A DNA stretch of 64,000 nt from an uncultured Nocardioides sp. (GCA_902805885.1 CADCUM010000097.1:1-64000); one strand, 5' to 3'. Counted from the stretch's first letter, positions 52,379-61,232 are shown. The notes: generated by a model not told the origin, from the letters alone. Numbers and translations are program-made.

Positions 52379-52434
52379 GCGGTGAGCGGTGAGCCAGGCG
52401 CCCGCCCCTCCCGGAACGCGCCTCACGCACCGCC
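52379..52434. repeat. family B inverted repeat, unit e (inverted orientation)
   Basis: GGCGGTGAG near 52379 and CCTCACGCACCGCC at 52421-52434 are the arms; the second is the reverse complement of the family B core GGCGGTGCGTGAGG. It lies between the convergent bpa and TIMP-like genes, where a terminator is expected. Confidence 0.55.
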
Positions 52435-52448
52435 AGGGGCGGCGGAGG

Positions 52449-52994
52449 TCAGGCGCGGCGCCGGCGGATCCGGCGCGCCGCCACCAGGCCGAGCCCCACG
52501 AGGGCGGCCAGCGCCACGACGGACCTGGGCCTGAGGAAGTCGCGTCGGGCCAGGCCGTCGCGCTCGATGCGGTCGACCCCCTCGAGCGGCTTCGCGCCCT
52601 CTCCCAGCTCACGCACCGTGGCGGCGAACTCCTCGCTGCCCTGCGTCACCGACATGCAGCCGTTGGTGGTGATCCGTCCCTCGGCGTCGAGGTTCCCCAG
52701 GACCAGCACCCGGTCCCCGTCGGACCAGTCGACCCCGGAGCTCGGGACCTCCTCGGCCGGGACGAGCACGTACTGCGTCCGGTGCACCTCGCCGCTGTGG
52801 ACCCGGTCCACCCGGAACCGGGCGATGACCCGACCGTCGTCGGAGAGCCGTCGCTGCACCACCCCGACGAAGACGACGGGCGGGTCCCCTTCCAGGACAG
52901 CGTCGATGCCCACGCACGAGGCGGCTGCTGGACCCGCCGGCAGCACGAGGCACGCCGGCACCACGGCCCACGCGGCAAGCAGCCGAGCGGTCAC
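52449..52994 (-). CDS. secreted/membrane-anchored TIMP-like protein 2
   Basis: 181 residues. Signal peptide LLAAWAVVPACLVLPAGPAAA precedes a Cys-starting domain (SCVGIDAVLEGDPPVVFVGV, GRVIARFRVDRVHSGEVHRT), then a C-terminal membrane helix (SVVALAALVGLGLVAARRIR) with basic end. Layout equals that of the preceding gene: signal, netrin/TIMP-like beta-barrel, membrane anchor. It overlaps that gene by 4 bases. Exact function unknown. Confidence 0.65.
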   Translation of the reverse strand: MTARLLAAWAVVPACLVLPAGPAAASCVGIDAVLEGDPPVVFVGVVQRRLSDDGRVIARFRVDRVHSGEVHRTQYVLVPAEEVPSSGVDWSDGDRVLVLGNLDAEGRITTNGCMSVTQGSEEFAATVRELGEGAKPLEGVDRIERDGLARRDFLRPRSVVALAALVGLGLVAARRIRRRRA

Positions 52995-53563
52995 CGGCGC
53001 GCGAGGCGTCGTACGACGAAGAGGCCCAGCACACCGAGCAGGACCGCGGCGACGCCCGGTGCGGCCATCCGCGCGAAGCCGAGCGGGGGCGCGTCCTCCT
53101 CGCGGGTCATCGTCGCCTCGGGCGGCGGGGGTGGGGCCACGACCGTGCCCTCGCCGCGCAGCTTCTCGAGCTTGCCGACGCGCTCCGGCGTGGCGGTGAC
53201 GGTGCCTCCGCAGCTGTCGGCGTCGTACGGCGCCGCCGCGCCGCGTGCGAGGAAGAGGTAGTCCTCGCCGACCTCGAGCTCACCGAGGCCACACGCGCCG
53301 GGCCCGGCGAGCGACTGCACCTCGGTGGTGTGCTCGACGTCGCTGTCGTAGGCGCGGGACGCCGTCAGCGAGTAGGTGTGACCGGGGGACTGCGGGGTCA
53401 CCTCGTCGACGGTGGCGATGAAGACCACGTCGGCGCGCTTGACCTGCTGCTCGAACGTCGAGGGCTTGCAGGAGCAGGCTGCGCTGGGAGCGGCGGTGGT
53501 CAGCACCAGCCCCAGGGAGACGACGAGCAGGGCCAGGACGGCTCTGAGTGCACGGACCACCAT
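52991..53563 (-). CDS. secreted/membrane-anchored TIMP-like protein 1
   Basis: 190 residues from ATG 53563. Signal peptide (ALRAVLALLVVSLGLVLTTA) then a mature start ACSCKPSTFEQQVKRADVVF followed by IATVDEV: the CxC plus 'ADVVFxGTV' pattern is that of bacterial TIMP/NTR-domain proteins. Four further cysteines (ACGLGE, SCGG) may make disulfides. A proline-rich stalk and a C-terminal helix (MAAPGVAAVLLGVLGLFVVR) anchor it. Paralogue or partner of the next gene. Confidence 0.7.
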   Translation of the reverse strand: MVVRALRAVLALLVVSLGLVLTTAAPSAACSCKPSTFEQQVKRADVVFIATVDEVTPQSPGHTYSLTASRAYDSDVEHTTEVQSLAGPGACGLGELEVGEDYLFLARGAAAPYDADSCGGTVTATPERVGKLEKLRGEGTVVAPPPPPEATMTREEDAPPLGFARMAAPGVAAVLLGVLGLFVVRRLARR

Positions 53564-53583
53564 GCGGGCCACCCTAGTCGTGA

Positions 53584-53632
53584 GGTTGAGTGCGGAACCC
53601 GTCGTACCCACCGTGAGGCTGCGCACTCAACC
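53584..53632. repeat. family C inverted repeat, copy 3
   Basis: GGTTGAGTGC (53584-53593) and GCACTCAACC (53623-53632) pair perfectly around 29 bases. The right arm contains the stop codon of the HAD gene (TGA of the minus strand at 53627-53629), so the repeat supplies the end of that coding sequence. Position at a 3' end fits a terminator. Confidence 0.6.
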
Positions 53633-54436
53633 CGCCTCGTCGAGGCCGAAGACCTGCTCGAGCACCTGGGCCACGCCGTCCTCGTCGTGCGGTGGCGCCA
53701 CGTGGTCGGCGAGCTCGAGGACCGACGGATGGCCGTTCGCCATCGCGTACGACGTCCCGGCCCACTCGAGCATCGGCAGGTCGTTGGGCATGTCGCCGAA
53801 CGCCAGGACGTCGGCAGGGGCGACGCCCATCTCCGCGGCCAGCATCGCCAGCGTCGTGGCCTTGGTGACCCCGGCCGCGCTGATCTCGACCAGCGCCGAG
53901 GACGACGACCACGTGCAGGTCACCAGCTCGCCGACGGCGTCCGCGACCTGGCGCCAGAACTCCTCGGGCGGCAGGTCGGGGTGGACGGCGAGGATCTTCA
54001 CCACGTCGTCGCGGTAGATCTCGGCCCAGCTCCCCGGCTGCCGGGAGGACGCGTCGTCGGACCGGTGGGGGAAGGCGTCCTCGCTGGCCCAGCCCGCGGG
54101 GTGCTCCACCGCGAACGTCGTGCCGGGGACCGCGTCGCGGACCAGCGTCGCGACCTCGAGGCCGACCTCGCGCGACACGGCGCGCAGGTCGCGCACCCGG
54201 TGGACGGCGACGTCGTAGACGATGCCGCCGTTGCTGCAGATCGCCAGGCCGTGCCCGCCGACCTCGGCCCACAGCGTCTCCATCCAGCGCAGCGGCCGGC
54301 CCGTGGTGAAGACGACCGGGACGCCGCGCTCGTCCAGCGCCGCCAGCGCGGCCCGCGTGCGCTCGGTGACGGTGCCGTCGCTGTGGAGCAGGGTGCCGTC
54401 GAGGTCGGTGGCGACCAGGCGCGGCAGCGAGCTCAC
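53627..54436 (-). CDS. HAD-family (Cof-type) phosphatase 1
   Basis: 269 residues from GTG 54436. HAD motif I LVATDLDGTLLHSDG, motif II VVFTTGRPL, motif III Lys in VTKATTLAML and motif IV LAFGDMPNDLPMLEWAG are intact, with the C2B cap between. Cof-type enzymes dephosphorylate sugar phosphates, nucleotides or flavins. Overlaps the start of the upstream paralogue's stop by 4 bases. Its stop lies in a family C repeat. Confidence 0.9.
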   Translation of the reverse strand: MSSLPRLVATDLDGTLLHSDGTVTERTRAALAALDERGVPVVFTTGRPLRWMETLWAEVGGHGLAICSNGGIVYDVAVHRVRDLRAVSREVGLEVATLVRDAVPGTTFAVEHPAGWASEDAFPHRSDDASSRQPGSWAEIYRDDVVKILAVHPDLPPEEFWRQVADAVGELVTCTWSSSSALVEISAAGVTKATTLAMLAAEMGVAPADVLAFGDMPNDLPMLEWAGTSYAMANGHPSVLELADHVAPPHDEDGVAQVLEQVFGLDEAG

Positions 54437-55263
54437 CCGAACCAGCGCTCGATCTCCACTGCGGCGCCGTCGTCGTACACCGTCCCGGTCACCGCGTCGG
54501 CAGCCTCGCGGACCTCCTCGACCGCCTGCGCCATCGCGACGCCGCGTCCGGCCCAGCGGAGCATCTCGATGTCGTTGCGGCCGTCGCCGATCGCCAGCAC
54601 GTCGGCGGCCGAGAGGCCGAGCTCGTCGGCCACGTGCTGCAGCCCCGACGCCTTGGAGACGCCCACCGGCGAGAGGTCCATCCAGGCGGTCCAGCCGACG
54701 ACGTAGTCGGTGCCGTGCAGACCCAGGCGAGCCGCGAGCTCGACGAAGTCCTCGGCCGTGGCCTGCGGGTCGCGGATGATCACCCGGCTGACCGGCTCGC
54801 CGACGATGTCGTGCACCTCGGTGATCAGCTGCTCGCCGGAGAGCTCCCCGTCGGGGAAGACCCGGTTGACGCGGTAGCCGCCGATCCCGCGCTCCTCGAC
54901 GGCGACGAGGGCCTCCGGGTGGTGCTCCAGCACGGCGGCCACGGCCGACGAGGCGTCGAACGTCTCCTCGTGCACCACCTCCATCGGCGGGTAGCGGAAC
55001 AGCACGGCCCCGTTGGAGGCCACGATCCACAGACGCTCCTCACCGTCGCGCGGGAGCCCCAGCAGGTCGGCGATCCGGGTCATCCCGTGCGGGGAGCGGC
55101 CCGACGCCAGGACCACGTGGGCGCCGTCGTCCAGTGCCCGGTGCACCGCGGCGTGGACGCGCGGCGGGATCGTCTCGTACTCCTCGTCCTGCCCGTCCAC
55201 CCACTTGAGCAGGGTGCCGTCGATGTCGAGCGCGACGATCCTCGGGGTCCAGTCAGTGGTCAC
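54433..55263 (-). CDS. HAD-family (Cof-type) phosphatase 2
   Basis: 276 residues from GTG 55263, overlapping serS by 4 bases. Motif [17 protein letters not shown], motif [22 protein letters not shown], motif III Lys in [14 protein letters not shown], motif [21 protein letters not shown]. Tandem with a similar gene (phosphatase 1); the two are diverged paralogues, both behind serS in actinobacteria. Substrate unknown. Confidence 0.9.
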   Translation of the reverse strand: MTTDWTPRIVALDIDGTLLKWVDGQDEEYETIPPRVHAAVHRALDDGAHVVLASGRSPHGMTRIADLLGLPRDGEERLWIVASNGAVLFRYPPMEVVHEETFDASSAVAAVLEHHPEALVAVEERGIGGYRVNRVFPDGELSGEQLITEVHDIVGEPVSRVIIRDPQATAEDFVELAARLGLHGTDYVVGWTAWMDLSPVGVSKASGLQHVADELGLSAADVLAIGDGRNDIEMLRWAGRGVAMAQAVEEVREAADAVTGTVYDDGAAVEIERWFG

Positions 55264-56531
55264 GCGGAGATCGGCTTCAGGGTCTCGAGGCCGCCGAGGT
55301 AGGGCCGCAGCGCCTGCGGCACCGTCACCGAGCCGTCCTCGTTCTGGTGGGTCTCCAGGATCGCGACGATCGCCCGGGTGACGGCGGTGAGGGTGCCGTT
55401 GAGGGTCGCGACCGGCGTCGTCTGGCCGTCGGCCGTGCGGGTGCGGATGTCGAGCCGCCGGCTCTGGAACTCGGTGCAGTTGGACGTCGAGGTCAGCTCG
55501 CCGTACGCCTTCCGGCTCGGGATCCACGCCTCGCAGTCGAACTTCCGCGACGCGCTCAGCCCGAGGTCGCCGGCCGCGGTGTCGATGACGCGGTAGGCGA
55601 GCTCGAGCTTGTCGAGGAACTCCTTCTCCCAGGCCAGCAGCCGCTGGTGCTCGGCGTACGACTCCTCGACGGTGGTGTAGACGAACATCTCGACCTTGTC
55701 GAACCAGTGCACCCGCCAGATGCCCCGGGTGTCCTTGCCGTGGGAGCCGGCCTCCTTGCGGAAGCACGGGCTGAACGCGGCGTAGCGCAGGGGCAGCGAC
55801 GCCGGGTCGAGGATCTCGTCGGCGTGGTAGGCCGCCATCGCGACCTCGCTGGTCCCGACGAGGTAGAGCTCCTCGCCCTCGATCCGGTAGACGTCGTCGG
55901 CGGCCTGGCCGAGGAACCCGGTTCCCTCCATCGCGCGCGGGCGCACGAGTGACGGCGCGGCCGCCTGCACGAAGCCGGCGGCGCGCGCCTGGTCCATCGC
56001 CATGTTCACGAGCGCGAGCTGCAGCTGGGCGCCGACGCCGGTGAGGAAGTAGAAGCGCGAGCCGCTGACCTTGGCGCCGCGCTCGAGGTCGATGGCACCG
56101 AGCATCCGCCCGAGCTCGACGTGGTCGCGCGGCTCGAAGTCGAACTCGCGCGGGGTGCCCACGTGCTCGATGACGGTGTAGTCCTCCTCGCCGCCGGCGG
56201 GCGCCTCGTCGTCGGCGATGTTGGGGATCGCCTTGAGCGCCTCGGTCCACTCCTCCTCGGCGACCGCCTGGGCGGCCTCGAGGGCCTTGACGTCCGCGGC
56301 GAGCTGCTTGACCTGCGCGAGCAGCGCCTGCTTCTCCTCGCCCTGCGCGGCGGCGACCTGCTTGCCCATCGCCTTCTGCTCGGAGCGGCGGGCCTCGAAC
56401 TCGGCGATCGCCGTACGGCGGGCGGTGTCGGCGGACAGGGCCCGGTCCACCGACTCGCCGGACAGGCCACGCTTCGACTGGGCGGCGCGGACGCGGTCGG
56501 GGTCGTCGCGGAGGAGCCGGGGATCGATCAC
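55260..56531 (-). CDS. serS: serine--tRNA ligase
   Basis: 423 residues. [20 protein letters not shown] starts the N-terminal coiled-coil arm (about residues 30-100), which reaches the long variable arm of tRNA-Ser. The class II core has [35 protein letters not shown] (motif 2), [20 protein letters not shown] and a motif 3 region [16 protein letters not shown]. Charges serine on tRNA-Ser such as the one at 39834. Head of an operon with two HAD phosphatases. Confidence 0.97.
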   Translation of the reverse strand: MIDPRLLRDDPDRVRAAQSKRGLSGESVDRALSADTARRTAIAEFEARRSEQKAMGKQVAAAQGEEKQALLAQVKQLAADVKALEAAQAVAEEEWTEALKAIPNIADDEAPAGGEEDYTVIEHVGTPREFDFEPRDHVELGRMLGAIDLERGAKVSGSRFYFLTGVGAQLQLALVNMAMDQARAAGFVQAAAPSLVRPRAMEGTGFLGQAADDVYRIEGEELYLVGTSEVAMAAYHADEILDPASLPLRYAAFSPCFRKEAGSHGKDTRGIWRVHWFDKVEMFVYTTVEESYAEHQRLLAWEKEFLDKLELAYRVIDTAAGDLGLSASRKFDCEAWIPSRKAYGELTSTSNCTEFQSRRLDIRTRTADGQTTPVATLNGTLTAVTRAIVAILETHQNEDGSVTVPQALRPYLGGLETLKPISA

Positions 56532-56666
56532 GTCGGGGTCCCTGCGGCGAGGGGAGCGGAGCGAGGCTCGTCGTGGGGTGAGGTCATGCGGACAAGGCTA
56601 TCCGCGCGGTCGCGGGGCGCTCACGCCAGTTCCCGGGCGCGGACCGCCCGTCGGCATACTGTCCCG

Positions 56667-58244
56667 GTGCTCGACCGACCCCGCCTGACCCGACTGGCCT
56701 GGGCCGCGGCCTGCGCGCTGCTGTTCCTGGCGATGGCCTACGCCGTGGTCTTCCAGGACCGGTCGCCCCTCGACGGGTTCGACCGGCTGGGCCAGCGCGG
56801 CGAGGACTGGTCGGACGACCACACGACGTCGCGACAGTGGCTGCTCTGGATCGAGACGGCCTTCAACGCCATCGGGATGACGGTCCTCACCGTCGTGGCC
56901 GCGGTCGCGCTGCTCGTACGACGCCACCGCCGGGCCGCGGGCTTCCTGGTCGGCGTCATGCTCACCACCGCCGTCCTCACCTCGCTCCTCAAGAACCTCC
57001 TCAGCCGCAGGCGCCCCGACTGGCAGGAGACGGTCGGCCTGCACGACACGCTGTCGTTCCCCTCCGGGCACGCCTCCTCGGTCGCGGCGTTCTGCGGCGT
57101 GCTCCTGGTGCTGGCGTTCGTCTTCTGGCGGCGCGCGGGCATGCGTCGTACGGCGCTGGTGGTGCTCGGCTCGCTCTGGCTCCTGGTCTGCCTCGACCGG
57201 GTGCTGCTGGGACGCCACTTCCCCTCGGACGTCATCGGGGGCTCGCTGCTCGCGGCGAGCGTGGTCTTCGTCTGGATGGCACTGGTCGACCCACGGCCGC
57301 GCTCGATCGCCACCGGCACCGCGCCGCTGCCCCACGTCTACGTGTCGGAGCGGCGGCTCGCCGTGGTGCTCAACCCGATCAAGGTGGAGGACGTCGGACA
57401 GTTCCACGCCATCGTCGAGGCGATGGCCGAGGAGGCGGGCTGGTCGAAGCCGACGTGGCACCACACCACGATCGAGGACCCCGGCACCGGGATGGCCCAC
57501 CAGGCGGCCGTCGACGGCGCCGACCTGGTGATGGTCTGCGGCGGCGACGGCACGGTGCGCGAGGTGTGCGCCGAGCTGGCCGGCACCGGGATCCCGGTCG
57601 GGATCATCCCCGCCGGCACCGGCAACCTGCTGGCCCGCAACCTCGGCATCCCGCTCTACCTGAGGTCCGCGATCGACGTCGCCCTCCACGGCCAGGACCG
57701 CGCGATCGACCTCGTCGACGTGAGCGGCGACGGCATCGAGGACACCCACTTCATGGTGATGGCCGGGATGGGCTTCGACGCCGCGATCATGGAGGGCGTC
57801 AACGAGGACATCAAGAAGCGCATCGGCTGGGTCGCCTACGTGCTCTCCGGCATGCGCTCGCTGATGTTCCCGGCGGTCAAGGTCGAGATCCAGATCGACG
57901 ACGACCCGCCCACCACCCACCGCGCCCGCACGGTCGTCGTCGGCAACGTCGGCTTCCTCCAGGCCGGGATGCCCCTGCTCCCCGACGCCACGATCGACGA
58001 CGGGATCCTCGACGTGGTGATCATCCACCCTCGGCAGTTCCTGTCGTGGATCACGGTCGCCTCGCGCGTGCTCCGCAAGAGCACGATCGTCGACGAGACG
58101 CTCGACCGGCGCACCGGCCAGCGGGTCGTGGTCCGCGCGTCCACCGACACCCCGCGTCAGCTCGACGGCGACTCGATCGGTCCGGGGCGGGAGCTGCGGA
58201 TGACCTGCGTCCACGGGCGGCTGCTGGTCCGCGTCCCGCGGTGA
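56667..58244 (+). CDS. PAP2 phosphatase - diacylglycerol kinase fusion protein
   Basis: 525 residues from GTG 56667. Residues 1-210 are a PAP2 membrane phosphatase: six helices with KNLLSRRRPDW, SFPSGHASSVAAF and LGRHFPSDVIGG, the three catalytic motifs. Residues about 230-525 are a diacylglycerol kinase/LCB5-like catalytic domain: AVVLNPIKVEDVGQFHAIVE, VCGGDGTVREVCAELAGTGI, PAGTGNLLARNLGIP and the C-terminal substrate lobe. One chain thus combines lipid phosphate removal and lipid phosphorylation. Orientation predicts both sites near the membrane, the PAP2 site probably facing outside. Confidence 0.9.
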   Translation: MLDRPRLTRLAWAAACALLFLAMAYAVVFQDRSPLDGFDRLGQRGEDWSDDHTTSRQWLLWIETAFNAIGMTVLTVVAAVALLVRRHRRAAGFLVGVMLTTAVLTSLLKNLLSRRRPDWQETVGLHDTLSFPSGHASSVAAFCGVLLVLAFVFWRRAGMRRTALVVLGSLWLLVCLDRVLLGRHFPSDVIGGSLLAASVVFVWMALVDPRPRSIATGTAPLPHVYVSERRLAVVLNPIKVEDVGQFHAIVEAMAEEAGWSKPTWHHTTIEDPGTGMAHQAAVDGADLVMVCGGDGTVREVCAELAGTGIPVGIIPAGTGNLLARNLGIPLYLRSAIDVALHGQDRAIDLVDVSGDGIEDTHFMVMAGMGFDAAIMEGVNEDIKKRIGWVAYVLSGMRSLMFPAVKVEIQIDDDPPTTHRARTVVVGNVGFLQAGMPLLPDATIDDGILDVVIIHPRQFLSWITVASRVLRKSTIVDETLDRRTGQRVVVRASTDTPRQLDGDSIGPGRELRMTCVHGRLLVRVPR

Positions 58245-58278
58245 GGCCCGCGGTCCGCGTGCCGGTCGGCTGACCCCC

Positions 58279-58333
58279 GAGCGGTGCGTGAGGCAGGTTC
58301 CGGGCGGCGCAGGACGTGCGCCACTCACCGCTC
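58279..58333. repeat. family B inverted repeat, unit c
   Basis: GAGCGGTG (58279-58286) and CACCGCTC (58326-58333) form the perfect outer stem; the core GCGGTGCGTGAGGCAGGTTC matches unit d. First of two tandem copies between convergent genes, fitting a terminator role. Confidence 0.65.
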
Positions 58334-58350
58334 CACGCCGTTCACCTCCC

Positions 58351-58410
58351 GGAGCGGTGCGTGAGGCAGGTTCCGGCGGCGCAGGACGTGCACCACTCAC
58401 CGCCGGGAGC
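58351..58410. repeat. family B inverted repeat, unit d
   Basis: A near copy of unit c 18 bases later (GGAGCGGTGCGTGAGGCAGG at 58351, ending CACTCACCGCCGGGAGC). The two share even the loop sequence GGCGCAGGACGTGC, so this duplication is recent compared with the a/b pair at 6780. Confidence 0.65.
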
Positions 58411-58456
58411 GGGGACGTCGCGCGCTCGGATGCGTCCGGGCGCAGGCCGCCAGCGC

Positions 58457-59530
58457 CTAGAGGGCCGCGCGGCGGTACTGCACCGGCCAGAGCTCCTCGG
58501 CCGGCTCGCCCAGCTCGTACGCCGCTCGCAGCGGCCAGTGCGGATCGCGGAGCAGCTCGCGGCCCAGCAGGACCACGTCGGCCGACTCCTCCGCGAGGAT
58601 CTCCTCGGCCTGCTTGGGGGAGGTGATGAGCCCCACGGCTCCGCTGGGGACCCCCGCCTCGGTGCGGATGCGGCGCGCGAACGGCACCTGGTAGCCCGGC
58701 CCCACCGGGATCTCGGCGGACGCCGCGTTGCCGCCGGTGGAGGTGTCGACGAGGTCGACGCCCTCCTCGCGGACCAGCGCGGCGAGGCGGACGGTGTCGT
58801 CCTCGGACCAGCCGCCCTCGACCCAGTCGGTGGCCGAGACGCGCAGGACGAGCGGCACGCCGTGGTCGAGGCGCCCGCGGACCTCGCGGACGACCTCGAG
58901 CACCAGCCGCACGCGGTTGTCGAAGGAGCCGCCGTAGGCGTCCTCGCGCCGGTTGGACAGCGGCGAGAGGAACTCGTGCAGGAGGTAGCCGTGAGCAGCG
59001 TGCACCTCGATCACCTCGAAGCCGGCGGCCACGGCGCGCTCGGCCGCGTCGCCGAAGTCGGTCACGACGCGGCGGATGCCCGCCTCGTCCAGCGGCTCGG
59101 GGTCCTGGCGGAGTCCCGGGAACGGCGTCTCCGACGGTCCGACCGGGCGCCAGCCGCCGTCGGCGTCGGCAACGGGCCCCCGCTCGGCGGTGAAGCCGGA
59201 GTACGTCGACGCCTTGCGGCCGGCGTGGGCCAGCTGGATGCCCGCGGTGGCGCCCTGGCGCCGTACGAAGTCGACGATGGGTGCCCACGCCGCCTGCTGG
59301 TCGTCGTTCCAGAGGCCGGTGTCCTCCGGGCTGATCCGACCCTCCGGCGACACGGCCGTCGCCTCGGTGAACACCAGTCCCGCGCCGCCGCGCGCCAGCG
59401 AGCCGAGGTGCACGAGGTGCCAGTCGTCCGGGACGCCGTCGGCCGCGGAGTACTGGCACATCGGTGCCACCCACACGCGGTTGCGCACGGTGACGTCGCG
59501 GAGGGTGATCGGGCTGAACAGTCGGGTCAC
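58457..59530 (-). CDS. NADH:flavin oxidoreductase, Old Yellow Enzyme family
   Basis: 357 residues from GTG 59530, overlapping the EamA gene stop by 4 bases (GTGA). RLFSPITLRDVTVRNRVWVA, PMCQYSAADGVPDDWHLVHL, GIQLAHAGRKAS, EVIEVHAAHGYLLHEFLSPL and SNRREDAYGGSFDNR are the YqjM-type OYE motifs; the Cys in APMCQYS tunes FMN as in YqjM. It reduces activated alkenes with NADPH. Co-transcribed with an EamA exporter and near a MarR regulator, so it may belong to a response to reactive electrophiles. Confidence 0.93.
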   Translation of the reverse strand: MTRLFSPITLRDVTVRNRVWVAPMCQYSAADGVPDDWHLVHLGSLARGGAGLVFTEATAVSPEGRISPEDTGLWNDDQQAAWAPIVDFVRRQGATAGIQLAHAGRKASTYSGFTAERGPVADADGGWRPVGPSETPFPGLRQDPEPLDEAGIRRVVTDFGDAAERAVAAGFEVIEVHAAHGYLLHEFLSPLSNRREDAYGGSFDNRVRLVLEVVREVRGRLDHGVPLVLRVSATDWVEGGWSEDDTVRLAALVREEGVDLVDTSTGGNAASAEIPVGPGYQVPFARRIRTEAGVPSGAVGLITSPKQAEEILAEESADVVLLGRELLRDPHWPLRAAYELGEPAEELWPVQYRRAAL

Positions 59531-60480
59531 GACAGGTGCTCCTCGTCGGAGTGGACAGTGCTTCTGGAGGCTGCAACCGCCGGGACGGGTCGCGGATTCC
59601 GTGGCGGTGCGGGAGGAAGGGGCCCGCGCCGGCGCGGCGACGGCAGCTGGGCGCAGGCGACTGCCAGCAGGGCGAGGACGAAGCCGACCGCCTGGCCGGC
59701 CGTGACCGACTCGCGAAGCACGGCCCACCCCAGGACGAGGGCGACGAGGGGGGAGATCAGCGGCAGGAACGCCACGGCGCCGGCGGGCATCCGGCCGACG
59801 CCTCGGAACCACAGGACGTACGCCAGCAGGGCCCCGACCAGGCTCAGCCAGGCGTAGCCGGCGACGGCGGCGGCGTCGAGGGGTGGCGGCGGGCCCTCGA
59901 GGACCAGGGCGACCGGCACGATGACCAGGCCGCCCGCGGTGAGCTGCCAGCCGGCGTACGCGACCGCGCCGGTGGGGCGTCCCCAGCGCTTGCTGAGCAC
60001 CGTGCCGAGGGCCATGCCGAGGGTGGACGCGAGGCCTGCGCCGACGCCGACGGGGCTCAGCGCCGCCTCGGGGGCCAGGACCATCAGCGCCACGCCCACC
60101 ACGCCGAGGACGCCCCACGACAGCCGCCACCGCGTGGGGCGCTCCCCGAGCAGCGGCACGGCCAGCGCGGCGACGAGCAGGGGGCCCGTCGCGCCGAAGA
60201 TGGCCGCGACGCCTCCGGGCAGGAGATGGGCGGCGAGGAACAGCAGGGGGAAGAACGCGCCGATGTTGAGCGTGCCGAGGACCAGCGCCTTCCACCACCA
60301 GTCCCCACGCGGCAGCGACCGGCCGATCGCGAGGGCGATGAGTCCCGCCGGCAGCGCCCGCAGCAGCCCCGACCAGAGCGGGTGGTCCGCGGGGAGGAAC
60401 AGCGCGGTGACGACGTACGTCGTGCCCCACACCGCGGGGGCGACCGCCGTGGTCGCCACGGTGCGAGTCCTGTCCGTCAT
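59527..60480 (-). CDS. EamA/DMT-family transporter 2
   Basis: 317 residues from ATG 60480, with AGGA 11 bases upstream; ATG 60501 would add seven. Ten hydrophobic segments in a two-fold repeat (VAPAVWGTTYVVTALFLPAD, GTLNIGAFFPLLFLAAHLLP, IFGATGPLLVAALAVPLLGE, second half from AYAGWQLTAGGLVIVPVALV). A hydrophilic Pro/Arg-rich tail of about 45 residues ends the protein. Divergent from a MarR regulator, whose operators overlap this gene's promoter. Confidence 0.88.
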   Translation of the reverse strand: MTDRTRTVATTAVAPAVWGTTYVVTALFLPADHPLWSGLLRALPAGLIALAIGRSLPRGDWWWKALVLGTLNIGAFFPLLFLAAHLLPGGVAAIFGATGPLLVAALAVPLLGERPTRWRLSWGVLGVVGVALMVLAPEAALSPVGVGAGLASTLGMALGTVLSKRWGRPTGAVAYAGWQLTAGGLVIVPVALVLEGPPPPLDAAAVAGYAWLSLVGALLAYVLWFRGVGRMPAGAVAFLPLISPLVALVLGWAVLRESVTAGQAVGFVLALLAVACAQLPSPRRRGPLPPAPPRNPRPVPAVAASRSTVHSDEEHLS

Positions 60481-60500
60481 CCCACGACCGTCCTTTGACA

Positions 60501-60557
60501 TCGAAACTTTCGACTGTGAACGATGCTAGACCGGTAGTCTCTCCCCGTCAAACGTTT
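60501..60557. promoter_or_regulatory. MarR operators flanking the EamA-OYE promoter
   Basis: The perfect inverted repeat TCGAAA-C-TTTCGA (60501-60513) lies at the predicted transcription start. A second site, TCAAACGTTTCGA (60548-60560) with palindromic core AAACGTTT (60550-60557), overlaps the -35 box. Both carry the same TCGAAA/TTTCGA half-sites. MarR binding here would repress the EamA-OYE operon and probably marR itself. Confidence 0.65.
60523..60551 (-). promoter_or_regulatory. promoter of the EamA-OYE operon
   Basis: On the minus strand TTGACG (60551-60546) is followed after 17 bases by TAGCAT (60528-60523), giving a start near 60515. It is one of the best promoters visible in the window. 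Confidence 0.65.
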
Positions 60558-60575
60558 CGATGTCGAAGGATGTGC

Positions 60576-61076
60576 ATGGACCGAGTCAGCGACTACCTCG
60601 CGCAGTGGCGGCAGGAGCGCCCCGACCTCGACCCGACTCCCATGGGGGTCGTGGGCCGGCTGACGCGCGCCAACGAGGTGGTGGGCCGGGCGCTCACCGC
60701 CTACTTCGCCGAGCACGGGCTGCAGCGGGGCGAGTTCGACGTCCTTGCGACCCTGCGCCGCTCCGGACCGCCGCACACCCTCACCCCCGGCAGGCTCGCG
60801 GAGAGCACGATGATCAGCTCAGCGGCCATCACCAACCGACTGACCCGGCTCGAGGACAAGGGCCTGCTCGTGCGGCGTACCGACCCCAGCAACCGCCGCA
60901 ACGTGCTCGTCGCGCTGACCGCCGAGGGGCTGCAGCTCGTCGACCGCCTCGTCGAGGGCCACCTGGAGAACGAGCGCCGGGTGCTCGCGCCCCTGACCGC
61001 TCAGGAGCAGGCCCAGCTGGCCGGCCTCCTCGAGCGCTTCCTCGCCGGGTCCGGCGACACGAGCCGCGCCGACTGA
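60576..61076 (+). CDS. MarR-family transcriptional regulator
   Basis: 166 residues from ATG 60576 with GAAGGA at 60565-60570; ATG 60570 adds two. Winged HTH: LQRGEFDVLATLRRSGPPHT, LTPGRLAESTMISSAAITNR, LTRLEDKGLLVRRTDPSNRR, NVLVALTAEGLQLVD. N- and C-terminal helices form the dimer. It faces the EamA-OYE operon and has two matching operators in the shared region. Ligand possibly the EamA substrate. Confidence 0.92.
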   Translation: MDRVSDYLAQWRQERPDLDPTPMGVVGRLTRANEVVGRALTAYFAEHGLQRGEFDVLATLRRSGPPHTLTPGRLAESTMISSAAITNRLTRLEDKGLLVRRTDPSNRRNVLVALTAEGLQLVDRLVEGHLENERRVLAPLTAQEQAQLAGLLERFLAGSGDTSRAD

Positions 61077-61232
61077 GCCCCAGCGGCGGGGTACGACGGC
61101 GCGCCCGAGCTCCGCGAGCTGGCCGAGGTCCACGACAGCCACGACGTCGTCGACCTGCTCGAGGAGTCCGAGGAGGACCTGGACGGGGCCGTGCGGCGGG
61201 AGGCGCGCCCGCTGCTCACCACAGGTGGGTGA
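61077..61232 (+). pseudogene. possible gene remnant after marR
   Basis: Directly after the marR stop, in the same frame, about 51 codons stay open and read like protein (YDGAPELRELAEVHDSHDVV, then DLLEESEEDLDGAVRREARP) up to TGA at 61230. No start codon fits before the last third. It may be the tail of a deleted gene. No family recognised. Confidence 0.25.
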
